DNA from: Thermoplasmata archaeon
GTDB lineage: Archaea; Thermoplasmatota; Thermoplasmata; Thermoplasmatales; Thermoplasmataceae
Length of the DNA: 40,710 bases
NCBI GenBank assembly: GCA_021826765.1
Contig: JAKAYK010000002.1
Span: 1-40,710 of the forward strand
Direction: 5' to 3'
In this document: positions 32,779 to 39,917 of the stretch, one piece after another
Layout of the letters: each line of letters begins with the position of its first letter
Numbering within the stretch: the first letter of the stretch is position 1
Notes under the pieces: generated by a model
Databases searched by the model: none
What the model was told of the DNA's origin: nothing
Seen by the model: only the letters and a program-made list of their open reading frames with translations
Position numbers and translations under genes: made by a program

Positions 32779-33231
32779 TTATTGATTTTTCCTTCTAGCA
32801 TAAACATAAGTGAAAACGAGAAGAATCAAAACGGTGGCAATGATGGAAATCGCCATAAGATACCCGACCTGGCTGCTGGCAGGAAAAACAGTAAATTTCA
32901 CTACCTGGTTATGGAGTGTGAGATTGATATTTCCAGACGTGATGTTAGAAGAATAAAGTGGCGGAACAGAAATCGTATAATTGTAATTTTCAGGGGAGAG
33001 GCCGGCGATGGTGAGGTTTCCTCCAATGGAGAAATAATTCTTCCCATCAATGTGAACAGTGAAATTATCGCTATATGGCAATCCGCAACCCTCAAAAGTT
33101 GCTGTTCTGCTGGCCGTTGTGTTTGTTGAATATGAGTTTGAAAAATTTGAATAGTTGTTACCAGGAAATACCGTGGTGAAGATCAGGAGAACAAGAACGA
33201 CTGAAACTAAAACAGCAATTTTCTTCATCAT
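32779..33231 (-). CDS. secreted, membrane-anchored protein with a GLP-type surface domain
   Basis: A 150-residue protein with a signal peptide (KIAVLVSVVLVLLIFTTVFPG), one short domain and a C-terminal membrane helix (YLMAISIIATVLILLVFTYVYA) followed by ARRKNQ. The domain reads TFEGCGLPYSDNFTVHIDG...LTIAGLSPENYNYTISVP, the F-x-E-x-GLP-x3-x-F/W-x-V pattern repeated in thermopsin-like and other surface proteins of thermoacidophilic archaea. Many N-x-S/T sequons suggest glycosylation. It has a single copy of the domain, so it may be a minimal surface anchor. No enzymatic residues were seen. Confidence 0.75.
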   Translation of the reverse strand: MMKKIAVLVSVVLVLLIFTTVFPGNNYSNFSNSYSTNTTASRTATFEGCGLPYSDNFTVHIDGKNYFSIGGNLTIAGLSPENYNYTISVPPLYSSNITSGNINLTLHNQVVKFTVFPASSQVGYLMAISIIATVLILLVFTYVYARRKNQ

Positions 33232-33306
33232 ATCTTTTCGAAATTAATTGAACATTAAAAGAGTTGATGCTTTCATCCTGACACGTCAAAGTATAATTTC
33301 AATTTA

Positions 33307-33336
33307 AATTATTACTATTATTTACTAATTATTACT
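33307..33336. repeat. short direct repeats upstream of gar1
   Basis: AATTATTACT occurs twice, at 33307-33316 and 33327-33336, 20 bp apart (two helical turns), in a very AT-rich stretch before the gar1-tfb operon. It could bind a regulator twice on one DNA face, or be simple AT-rich sequence. Confidence 0.4.
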
Positions 33337-33405
33337 TTTTAGTTAATTAAAAATATTAATAGCATTACGAAACAGTTAAATACATACTAACCATATACTT
33401 TATAT

Positions 33406-33618
33406 ATGTTTAGACCTTTGAAGGTGTCTCACGCACTAAAGAAGGAAGTCATAATCAGAGATGCAGAAGAAGGTATGATGAACAAAGCTGTTTTTGATTC
33501 TGTGGGAAATAAAATAGGGAAAATAATCAGAATAATGGGGCCCGTGAGGGAACCATACGGTCTGGTAGCACTTTCAGGCGATTTCAACAGCGAAGCAGAA
33601 CTGTATGTAAAAATATAG
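33406..33618 (+). CDS. gar1: H/ACA RNA-protein complex subunit Gar1
   Basis: A 70-residue beta-barrel protein. [17 protein letters not shown], the central [29 protein letters not shown] and the terminal ELYVKI agree with archaeal Gar1, which with Cbf5, Nop10 and L7Ae makes pseudouridines with guide RNAs. It is 10 bp upstream of tfb, a frequent archaeal pairing. The start is not fully certain: a TATA-like CTTTATATA ends directly at the ATG, and a GTG at 33424 would fit that box for a leaderless start, but the residues before it are conserved-looking. Confidence 0.88.
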   Translation: MFRPLKVSHALKKEVIIRDAEEGMMNKAVFDSVGNKIGKIIRIMGPVREPYGLVALSGDFNSEAELYVKI

Positions 33619-33628
33619 GGGTGAAAAT

Positions 33629-34567
33629 ATGGAAGATGCAAAAAATAAGAGAAGCATAGAGCAGATAGACAGATGTCCCGAATGTGGGTCCACGGACCTA
33701 TCAAGAGATTATGAGAGAGGTGAACTTGTTTGCAATAAGTGTGGAATAGTTATTGATGACAGTTATATTGACCAGGGCCCGGAATGGAGAGCATTTGACT
33801 CTGAACAGAACGAGTCAAGAGCAAGAGGTGGTTCCCCAATGACTTTCACCATACATGACAAAGGTCTCTCAACTGATATTTCCTGGAAAAACAAGGATTC
33901 ATATGGAAAATCAATTCCAACCAGAAACAGGGCCCAGCTTTACAGGCTCAGGAAGTGGCAGAAGAGGATAAAGGTTTCAAACGCTGCAGAAAGGAACCTT
34001 TCACAGGCACTCCAGGAAATGGAAAGAATGGCATCCAATCTCAGCATTCCAAATGATGTCAGGGAAACTGCTGCAGTCATATACAGGAAGGCAGTGAAAC
34101 AGAACATGATAAGAGGAAGAAGCATTGAGGGTGTTGTTGCAGGTTCACTTTACGCAGCATGCAGGATAACCAACGTCCCAAGGACACTCGATGAGATCGC
34201 ATCCATAACAAGAGTGAAGAAGAAGGAGATAGGAAGGACGTTCAGGATAATGAGCAGATATCTTCAGCTCAACATACTCCCATCAAAACCAGAGGACTAT
34301 CTCAACAGGTTCTGCAGCAAGCTGAAGCTTTCCATGGAAACAAGGAAACAGGCAGCAGATATTATAAAACTTGCACAGGATAATGATCTCACATCAGGAA
34401 AGGGCCCAACCGGTGTAGCAGCTGCGGCAATTTACATAGCATCCATCATGACTGACGAGAGAAGAACTCAGAGGTCTGTTGCTGAAGTTGCAGGAGTAAC
34501 AGAAGTTACCATAAGAAACAGGTACAAAGAACTCACTGAGAAACTTAAACTTGACGTTCAGGAGTAA
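33629..34567 (+). CDS. tfb: transcription initiation factor TFB
   Basis: A 312-residue TFIIB homologue. The N-terminal zinc ribbon ligands are Cys16, Cys19, Cys35 and Cys38 (CPECGS, CNKCGI), followed by the B-reader region [11 protein letters not shown]. Two cyclin folds follow, each with the repeated [16 protein letters not shown] core, ending with [15 protein letters not shown]. It bridges TBP-TATA complexes and RNA polymerase at all promoters of the kind mapped here. GGGGTGA lies just before the ATG. It is cotranscribed with gar1 and overlaps pcc1 by 10 nt at the 3' ends. Confidence 0.97.
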   Translation: MEDAKNKRSIEQIDRCPECGSTDLSRDYERGELVCNKCGIVIDDSYIDQGPEWRAFDSEQNESRARGGSPMTFTIHDKGLSTDISWKNKDSYGKSIPTRNRAQLYRLRKWQKRIKVSNAAERNLSQALQEMERMASNLSIPNDVRETAAVIYRKAVKQNMIRGRSIEGVVAGSLYAACRITNVPRTLDEIASITRVKKKEIGRTFRIMSRYLQLNILPSKPEDYLNRFCSKLKLSMETRKQAADIIKLAQDNDLTSGKGPTGVAAAAIYIASIMTDERRTQRSVAEVAGVTEVTIRNRYKELTEKLKLDVQE

Positions 34568-34824
34568 TCCTGTCCAGTCAACTTTTTTACCAATTCATAA
34601 GATTTTAAAATTTCATCAACCAATCCATAGATTGAACTTATTTTATCAATATTGCATTTAAAGTGGAGTTCATTTCCTTTCATGAACATAAAGGCTTTAT
34701 CTTCATTTTCAGGTGATGAACTATTCATCACATTTTCAAGAAGTTTTGCTTCACCTTTTATTACAAGCTCGATCTCCACTGATGAATAATTGCTGGAAAC
34801 TATATGGTTTTTGCCAGAAACCAT
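34558..34824 (-). CDS. pcc1: KEOPS subunit Pcc1-like protein
   Basis: An 88-residue protein with the beta-beta-alpha-beta-beta-alpha-like order of Pcc1: [19 protein letters not shown], then [17 protein letters not shown] and a long final helix [21 protein letters not shown]. Pcc1 dimerises the KEOPS complex that makes t6A37 in tRNA. Conservation is low, so the call rests on size and pattern. It converges on tfb and is divergent from tRNA-Leu, 48 bp away, sharing that gap for promoters. Confidence 0.6.
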   Translation of the reverse strand: MVSGKNHIVSSNYSSVEIELVIKGEAKLLENVMNSSSPENEDKAFMFMKGNELHFKCNIDKISSIYGLVDEILKSYELVKKLTGQDYS

Positions 34825-34872
34825 AAGACATAAATCCTAACTTTTTAATGGCGAATAGCATACAGGAGAAAG

Positions 34873-34957
34873 GCGGAGGTTGCCGAGTCAGGTCAAAGGC
34901 GGCAGACTCAAGATCTGCCTCTGTAGGGATTCGCCGGTTCGAATCCGGCCCTCCGCA
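34873..34957 (+). tRNA. tRNA-Leu (anticodon CAA)
   Basis: A class II tRNA of 85 nt. Acceptor GCGGAGG/CCTCCGC is fully paired; the anticodon stem GCAGA/TCTGC holds loop CTCAAGA (anticodon CAA, codon UUG); a long variable arm precedes the T arm GCCGG-TTCGAAT-CCGGC; the discriminator is A and CCA is not encoded. No intron. Its 3' end abuts a decayed TnpB element and other gene debris. Confidence 0.95.
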
Positions 34958-34973
34958 TTATTTACATTTTATC

Positions 34974-35200
34974 TCGAAATGCGGAAACATAAAGCATGAT
35001 CTGAAACTTTCGAATCGCACATATAACTGCGATAAATGTGGCCTGATCATGAATCGTGATCTGAACGCAGCAATAAACATACGCAACATTGGTATGATAA
35101 AAGTAGGGAGGGGCATTCCCGAACTAACGCCTGTGGAAAGTGCTTCGGCAGAGAGGGACTCTCAAAAGGAGGTCTACGAGTTGTCACTCTATGAATCAGG
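34974..35200 (+). pseudogene. 3' remnant of TnpB (IS605 OrfB-type) gene
   Basis: In frame from 34974 the translation reads SKCGNIKHDLKLSNRTY, then CDKCGLIMNRDLNAAINI and about 35 further residues with GRGIPELTPVESAS. This is the C-terminal zinc ribbon of TnpB with the last RuvC aspartate (in NRDLNAAIN). Everything upstream, including the RuvC I/II parts and the first zinc cysteine, is missing: the fragment begins only 16 bp after tRNA-Leu. It cannot be an active nuclease. The right-end hairpin of the element follows directly, so the region where TnpB guide RNA is normally encoded is partly preserved. Confidence 0.8.
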
Positions 35201-35233
35201 AACTTCCAACCCTTCAGGGTGGAGAGGATGTCA
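35201..35233 (+). mobile_element. IS605-type right-end hairpin
   Basis: The stem ACCCT (35209-35213) / AGGGT (35216-35220) with loop TC, flanked by CC...GG and then GAGGATGTCAG, has the look of the right end of IS605/TnpB elements (CCCTTCAGGG stem followed by GGATGTCA). It sits at the end of the TnpB remnant and marks the former element border near 35233. Confidence 0.6.
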
Positions 35234-35273
35234 GAACGATCTCTCATTTGAAATATTCCGATCTGGGGTAAAG

Positions 35274-35528
35274 ATGGGCTTGAAAGAGAATAACTTCTTC
35301 ACAAATTTATTCAACAATTATGAAATCCCTCCTTTCAATAAAGTATCATCATTGAGTGCCTCATCAATTCAGGAAAAATTAGACCGGCTTGATCAGAATG
35401 TGAACGTTTTGGAGGTGATGATAACAGGCATATGTCTTGGACATGGAATATCTAAAATTGCAACGAAAGACAAGGATTTTGACATCATTGTGAAGGTTGA
35501 GCATCTGGAAATTATGGACGAACTTTAA
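35274..35528 (+). pseudogene. PIN-domain-like C-terminal gene fragment
   Basis: From ATG 35274 an 84-residue frame ends with VMITGICLGHGISKIATKDKDFDIIVKVEHLEIMDEL. GISKIATKDKDFDII resembles the last strand and T-x-D-x-DF motif of PIN ribonucleases (VapC type). The N-terminal PIN half with the first aspartate is absent, so this is probably a remnant, lying just after the TnpB right end. A free-standing small protein cannot be excluded. No antitoxin gene is adjacent. Confidence 0.5.
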
Positions 35529-35608
35529 ACACCACATTGTTTCATGCCCGAACTTTTCAACGAATTGTAAAATACTAATATTGAATTGAAAATTTCTCAA
35601 AGCTAACT

Positions 35609-36106
35609 TTATTTTAGATTTTCTTGAATTAGTTTCTCAACTATAACCACGTCTCTCCATTCTCCGTCAAGTTTTCCATGCTTTTGGTACACGCCCACTT
35701 CTCTGAAACCGAGTTTATTCATAAGTGCTCGGCTTGATGCATTTTCAACAAATACGCGTGAAACCAATTTCCAGTATCCCATCTTCCCCGCTTCTTCTAT
35801 CAATCTATTCAATAAAGGAGTTCCAATGCCCATACCTCTAAATTTTCTTTCAATATAAATGGAGAATTCAGCAATTCCATTATAGCACTCTCTACTTCTA
35901 TATGATGAGGTTGATGCAAACGCAATCACGATTGAGTCGATCTCAGCAACTATTATTGGATGGATTCCGTCAAACCACTTCTCAATATCTCTGTTATTTC
36001 TTGGGTTTACCTCAAAAGTTGCGACTCTATCTTCAATTCCCTGATTATAGATTCCTGCAATTGCATAAGAATCTTCTAGAAGTGCATTTCTCAATGATAT
36101 GTGCAT
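35609..36106 (-). CDS. GNAT acetyltransferase, phosphinothricin-acetyltransferase-like
   Basis: A 165-residue GNAT protein. It has the family start ISLRNALLEDSYAIAGIYNQGIEDRVATFE, the WFDGIHPIIVAE strand, the acetyl-CoA loop RKFRGMGIGTPLL (R-x-x-G-x-G form) and the ending GFREVGVYQKHGKLDGEWRDVVIVEK typical of PAT/MddA-type enzymes that acetylate amino-acid analogues such as methionine sulfone or phosphinothricin. The natural substrate is unknown. It is followed upstream by a second GNAT gene on the same strand 51 bp away; they may be one transcript. Confidence 0.88.
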   Translation of the reverse strand: MHISLRNALLEDSYAIAGIYNQGIEDRVATFEVNPRNNRDIEKWFDGIHPIIVAEIDSIVIAFASTSSYRSRECYNGIAEFSIYIERKFRGMGIGTPLLNRLIEEAGKMGYWKLVSRVFVENASSRALMNKLGFREVGVYQKHGKLDGEWRDVVIVEKLIQENLK

Positions 36107-36157
36107 ATTATGATCTTAATCACCAGAATGTTTTTACTCTTTTCCATGAATTATTAT

Positions 36158-36670
36158 TTAGAGGAGAATATACATGTACAATTCATCAAAATACCTGTTT
36201 CCACGCTTGATCGATTTTGGTCGCATACCATAGTCTATAAAACCGAGATTTCTATAAAGAGTAAGGGCCCTCTTATTTATGGTGAAAACACTGAGTGTCA
36301 CTATTTCAAGTTTCCCCTTTGCAGATTCCAATGCGCTGGTGATAAGTGCTTTACCAATCCCCTTATTCCGATATCCTTCCTTTATGGCAATTCCAAGAAC
36401 CCCATTGTGTGAAACTTCAGTCCCCGGTCTTATCCTGTGAATGTCGCATATTCCAACAACTCTTCCATCTTCTATGGCAACTTTTACGAATGCATCTCCT
36501 TTCAGGACGTTTTCATAAAGATTTGAAAACCACCCAACTTCACTCTCAAATGAAGGTCTGGCATGGAAGAATGTTATGCCGAATTCAGGATCCCTTTTAA
36601 CTTCCTCATAATACGAATAATAATTGTCAATAAGGTCATTCATATCATTCCATTGCAGTTCTCTTATCAT
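36158..36670 (-). CDS. GNAT acetyltransferase, RimI/ribosomal-type fold
   Basis: A 170-residue GNAT protein. The acetyl-CoA loop is KEGYRNKGIGKALITSALES (R-N-K-G-I-G), followed by VTLSVFTINKRALTLYRNLGF, the classical motif B region. The N-terminal half (DLIDNYYSYYEEVKRDPEFG) should give substrate choice, which I cannot read. A minus-strand TATA (about 36692-36702) lies about 27 nt before the ATG, and two perfect palindromes sit just behind it. Confidence 0.88.
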   Translation of the reverse strand: MIRELQWNDMNDLIDNYYSYYEEVKRDPEFGITFFHARPSFESEVGWFSNLYENVLKGDAFVKVAIEDGRVVGICDIHRIRPGTEVSHNGVLGIAIKEGYRNKGIGKALITSALESAKGKLEIVTLSVFTINKRALTLYRNLGFIDYGMRPKSIKRGNRYFDELYMYILL

Positions 36671-37075
36671 TCAATCAGCAAATTAGAAACTCATTATAAA
36701 AATTATCCACACAATTAATTTTCAAATTTGAATGTAATATTTCAGATATCTGAGATTATTTTGTCATCAGGGGCTTTGGGAAATAGTAAAATTGTAATGT
36801 TTCAGCATAGAGATATATGGATTTTTCTCAAGGAATTCGTCAAACTCATTTCTGAAATCATTCTGTCAGGACGTAAAATAGCCAAGAAAATTATGAGGTT
36901 CAGAGCAAAGCCAATAATGCAATAAGCGCGGTTCGATGAATCCATGCTTATGGGCATGAGGGGGCCATCAGCAAGTTACAATCCTTCATGGGGCGGTAAT
37001 CGATTTAAAATAGGTACATCCAGCAGGACAAGGATGCAAAAGATTATCATAATACAAACATTGTAGGAATAAAAT
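36671..37075. other. 405-bp intergenic region with palindromes
   Basis: From the left: minus-strand TATA for the GNAT gene, then two perfect 12-bp palindromes TTCAAATTTGAA (36721-36732) and TCAGATATCTGA (36742-36753). A short frame at 36728-36925 lacks signs of coding. At about 36944-36956 a CATGC/GCATG hairpin within GATGAATCC...GGGGGCCATCAGC faintly resembles an IS605 right end. A TATA-like ATCATAATAC (about 37046-37054) serves the glycosyltransferase. Confidence 0.5.
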
Positions 37076-38581
37076 ATGCAATTGTGGGAATGGATTTCAA
37101 TCATATCTATTATATTTTCTCTTCCAGTTATAGTTACATCATATTATCAGCTTATTCTATTTGTTTCAGCACTTCTCTACCCGCTGGATCTGGAAAAAGA
37201 GACTCCGGAACTTGTAGACTTTCCATCTGTCTCAATACTCATTGCATGCTATAACGAGAAGAATGTCATAGGAGAATCACTGGATGCAATCACAACACTG
37301 GATTATCCGTTTTCAAAGATCAATGTGGTAATAGCTGATGATTCAGATGATGAGACACGGTTGATTGTTGATGACTATGCTTCAAAACTTGAAAAATCAG
37401 GAATAAAAACCATCATCTCAAGAAGAGATGAAAGAATTAATTTCAAGAGCGGGGCACTCAATAAAGCACTGCTTCTTGTCACAGGGGATTATACACTTCT
37501 TCTGGATGCAGATTCAAGAGTTAAACAGGAAACTCTAAAAAAAGGAATACATGCCATCCTCACACACAAAAACACTTCCTTTGTCTCATACAGGGTAGGC
37601 CATTATAACAGGTACTTTAACAGGATCACGCAGCTTTTTGCATTATCACAGGACATGGGTGATATGCTGTCAAAGATGGGTTCATACAGGTTCAACCTTC
37701 CATTCTCTTTACAGGGTGGTTTCACTCTGGTCAAAACTTCTGTATTGAGGGAAGTTGGGGGATGGTCAGAACATACCATTACTGAGGATGCAGATCTATC
37801 ATGGAAAATATATCTTAATGGAACGAGGGGACTCTATCTAAGCAATTCAAGGATAATGAGCGAGGATCCTTCCACACTGGAAACATGGAAAAAACAGGTT
37901 GCCAGGGTGCAGCAGGGATGGACCAAACTTGAAATTGACAGATTCTTTAGCACTATTAAAGCCAAAAATGTCTCAATCAGGAACAAGTTCATACTTTTCA
38001 ATATATTCTTTGCCCCCTACTCCAATGTCAGCTGGCTTGTCACGACATTTATCTCCGCGTTTGCTGTAATATTTCAAATTGAGGCCCCTGCAAGCTCAAT
38101 TTTCAGCAGCCCAATATACGTGGCAGTACTGATGATCCCCACGGTACTTTTCTATTTATCAGGAGCATATGCTCTCAAAGTCCAGAACATCCTGAATTTT
38201 AAAAATGGCATAATGATTCCATTGCTATCCTACACTACTGCTTGCATGATAACCAGAGCTGCAATTGGGTTTACCAATGGAATAATGGGAAAGAGGGGGA
38301 ATTTCTTCAGAACGCCGAAAAGAGGAATGAACGCATCTACGGACATGAAATATTATACAGATTTAAAAATGGACCGGAGCGACTACATAGAAGCAATTTT
38401 CTCTGTTATTGGAATAGTTGTGGGAATAACGGTGCTTTATTACGGTGTCTGGATACTTTCCCTCTCTTTGCTGATCTTCTCAATTCTAACACTCAAATCT
38501 GTAAATTTCAGAAAGTCTGCACCTGCTGGCAATCCTGTAGAAGCTAAAGAAATCCAGGAAGAAGCAGTAAAGGTCTTATGA
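37076..38581 (+). CDS. processive membrane glycosyltransferase family 2 (cellulose-synthase-like)
   Basis: A 501-residue protein. One N-terminal membrane segment is followed by a GT-A domain: SVSILIACYNEKN, VIADDSDDE (first Asp pair), FKSGALNKAL, LLLDADSRV (DxD at Asp144-Asp146), TEDADLSWKI (catalytic base region, Glu237-Asp238), and VQQGWTK (QQGW at 279-282) in the place of the Q-x-x-R-W motif. About five to six helices follow at the C-terminus. This is the BcsA-like layout that makes and exports polysaccharide through the membrane. In a wall-less archaeon it may build the glycocalyx or glycolipids (inference). The missing arginine in QxxRW suggests different product or chain length. Confidence 0.9.
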   Translation: MQLWEWISIISIIFSLPVIVTSYYQLILFVSALLYPLDLEKETPELVDFPSVSILIACYNEKNVIGESLDAITTLDYPFSKINVVIADDSDDETRLIVDDYASKLEKSGIKTIISRRDERINFKSGALNKALLLVTGDYTLLLDADSRVKQETLKKGIHAILTHKNTSFVSYRVGHYNRYFNRITQLFALSQDMGDMLSKMGSYRFNLPFSLQGGFTLVKTSVLREVGGWSEHTITEDADLSWKIYLNGTRGLYLSNSRIMSEDPSTLETWKKQVARVQQGWTKLEIDRFFSTIKAKNVSIRNKFILFNIFFAPYSNVSWLVTTFISAFAVIFQIEAPASSIFSSPIYVAVLMIPTVLFYLSGAYALKVQNILNFKNGIMIPLLSYTTACMITRAAIGFTNGIMGKRGNFFRTPKRGMNASTDMKYYTDLKMDRSDYIEAIFSVIGIVVGITVLYYGVWILSLSLLIFSILTLKSVNFRKSAPAGNPVEAKEIQEEAVKVL

Positions 38582-38710
38582 AAGCACAAAGAGCGTGAAC
38601 ATTCCCACAACCATTACACTGGTGAACTGAAATAAAAGAAATCGAAAAATACTGTGTGAGGAGGGGCAGTAATGTGATACATAAACACTCACTCAGTGGA
38701 TTCTTTCAAA

Positions 38711-38784
38711 AGCCGCCGACGGGATTCGATCCCGCGACCTTGTGCTTACCAAGCACACGCTCTACCAAGCTGAGCTACGACGGC
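38711..38784 (-). tRNA. tRNA-Thr (anticodon GGT)
   Basis: On the minus strand the acceptor is GCCGTCG/CGGCGGC (one G-T pair), the D arm is GCTC...GAGC, the anticodon stem TGTGC/GCACA holds loop TTGGTAA (anticodon GGT, codon ACC), and the T arm is GCGGG-ATCGAAT-CCCGT. The discriminator is T, as usual for archaeal Thr tRNAs, and CCA is not encoded. No intron. Confidence 0.95.
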
Positions 38785-38835
38785 AACAGGGTGAAAATGT
38801 AATAACATTAATAAATTTTGCATAATGTGAGCATT

Positions 38836-39804
38836 TCAGTTTTTATACAGGATGAGATTATTTTTTTCAAGCGTAGAACACATTCCTGTGGTTTCCATAT
38901 GCCTCAAATGGGATATTGCCTCCCCTATGGCAAATTTCTTTTCCATGTGATTCATTGAATCCAGGTGCCTTCCCCTGCTCCAGGTCATGTTGCATGCAAT
39001 ATCATATGCAGTCATCATTTTCCCATTTATGATATTCAGTATTTCCTCCATTCTCGTCGTGTGATGTGACAGGAGAGATTCGATCCTTCCCTTAACATTG
39101 CTGAAGGGGCCCCCATGTCCGGGATATGCATTGTTGACAGGAAGAAGTGCCGTCTTTCTCAAACTATCAATGTAATGGCCCAGAAAATCAGTCACACCAT
39201 CGTAATAGCTTATGTTTGGAGTGATTTTCTCAAGGATATGGTCACCTGTGAATATTATGTCAGTTCCTGATGGAATGAAGCAGGTCGATCCAGGTGAATG
39301 GCCGGGTGTGCTCACATATTCGATTCCTGTTTTTGTTACCGGCAGTTTATCAAAACTGTTTATGGAAAGTCTGGCATATTCATCCAGTTTTGCAAATACA
39401 GGATTCTCCTTTCTGAAAGCGAGAGAAGAAGGGTCAGGCACTCCATTCATTTCAAGGATTTTTTCATCATTCCCTGCGTAGCCATCAACATCTTCCTGCA
39501 TCTTGAATATAAATTCAAGATCATTTTTTCCAATATAGAGTGGAATTCCATATTTCTCACTTGCAATCACTCCTCCTCCAAGATGATCAATGTGGAGATG
39601 AGTAAGGAGGATACCATCAATTTCTGAGAAATCAACGCCACTGTTTAAAAGGAAATCAAAACCTGCCCTATCCATACCGGCATCAATCAGATAGGTGCCT
39701 TTTTCTGTTTTAATTCGGTAAACAGAAGCAAATTTGAGTGCCCTTATAGCTATAGGGACAGTGAACATTTTAATCTCAGGGTTCATGGTTCTTGATGTTT
39801 TCAT
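38836..39804 (-). CDS. metallo-beta-lactamase-fold hydrolase with C-terminal winged-helix-like part
   Basis: A 322-residue protein. Metal-binding motif HLHIDHLGG, then STPGHSPGSTCF, IIFTGDHIL and YPGHGGPFSNV give the full set of MBL ligands. The last about 90 residues (EEILNIINGKMMTAYDIAC...GEAISHLRHMETTG) look like the winged-helix tail of LACTB2/glyoxalase-II-like hydrolases. Substrate may be a thioester, lactone or RNA. I use ATG 39804; a TTG directly before it and a downstream ATG (MNPEIKMF) are alternatives. Confidence 0.88.
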   Translation of the reverse strand: MKTSRTMNPEIKMFTVPIAIRALKFASVYRIKTEKGTYLIDAGMDRAGFDFLLNSGVDFSEIDGILLTHLHIDHLGGGVIASEKYGIPLYIGKNDLEFIFKMQEDVDGYAGNDEKILEMNGVPDPSSLAFRKENPVFAKLDEYARLSINSFDKLPVTKTGIEYVSTPGHSPGSTCFIPSGTDIIFTGDHILEKITPNISYYDGVTDFLGHYIDSLRKTALLPVNNAYPGHGGPFSNVKGRIESLLSHHTTRMEEILNIINGKMMTAYDIACNMTWSRGRHLDSMNHMEKKFAIGEAISHLRHMETTGMCSTLEKNNLILYKN

Positions 39805-39890
39805 CAATAATCTATTTTATTCAATATTCGTTTTCTTTATAACAATATTCGAAACAATAAATTGAATCTTAACAACCGAAATGAAAAAAA

Positions 39891-39900
39891 TTTAATATAT
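39891..39900 (+). promoter_or_regulatory. TATA box for the reductase gene
   Basis: TTTAATATAT centred about 22 nt before the TTG at 39918, supporting the TTG start and a leaderless mRNA. Confidence 0.5.
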
Positions 39901-39917
39901 GCTTCAATTGTCTCACG

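Noticed and set aside
34848-35528. One long 226-codon frame running through tRNA-Leu into the TnpB and PIN-like pieces
   Set aside because: Its first third is the tRNA gene itself; only the parts after the tRNA resemble protein families, and those are separate remnants.
36728-36925. 65-codon frame in the 405-bp gap, with ISEIILS occurring twice
   Set aside because: No codon bias, no family resemblance, and it overlaps palindromic promoter sequence; the repeat is short and may be chance.
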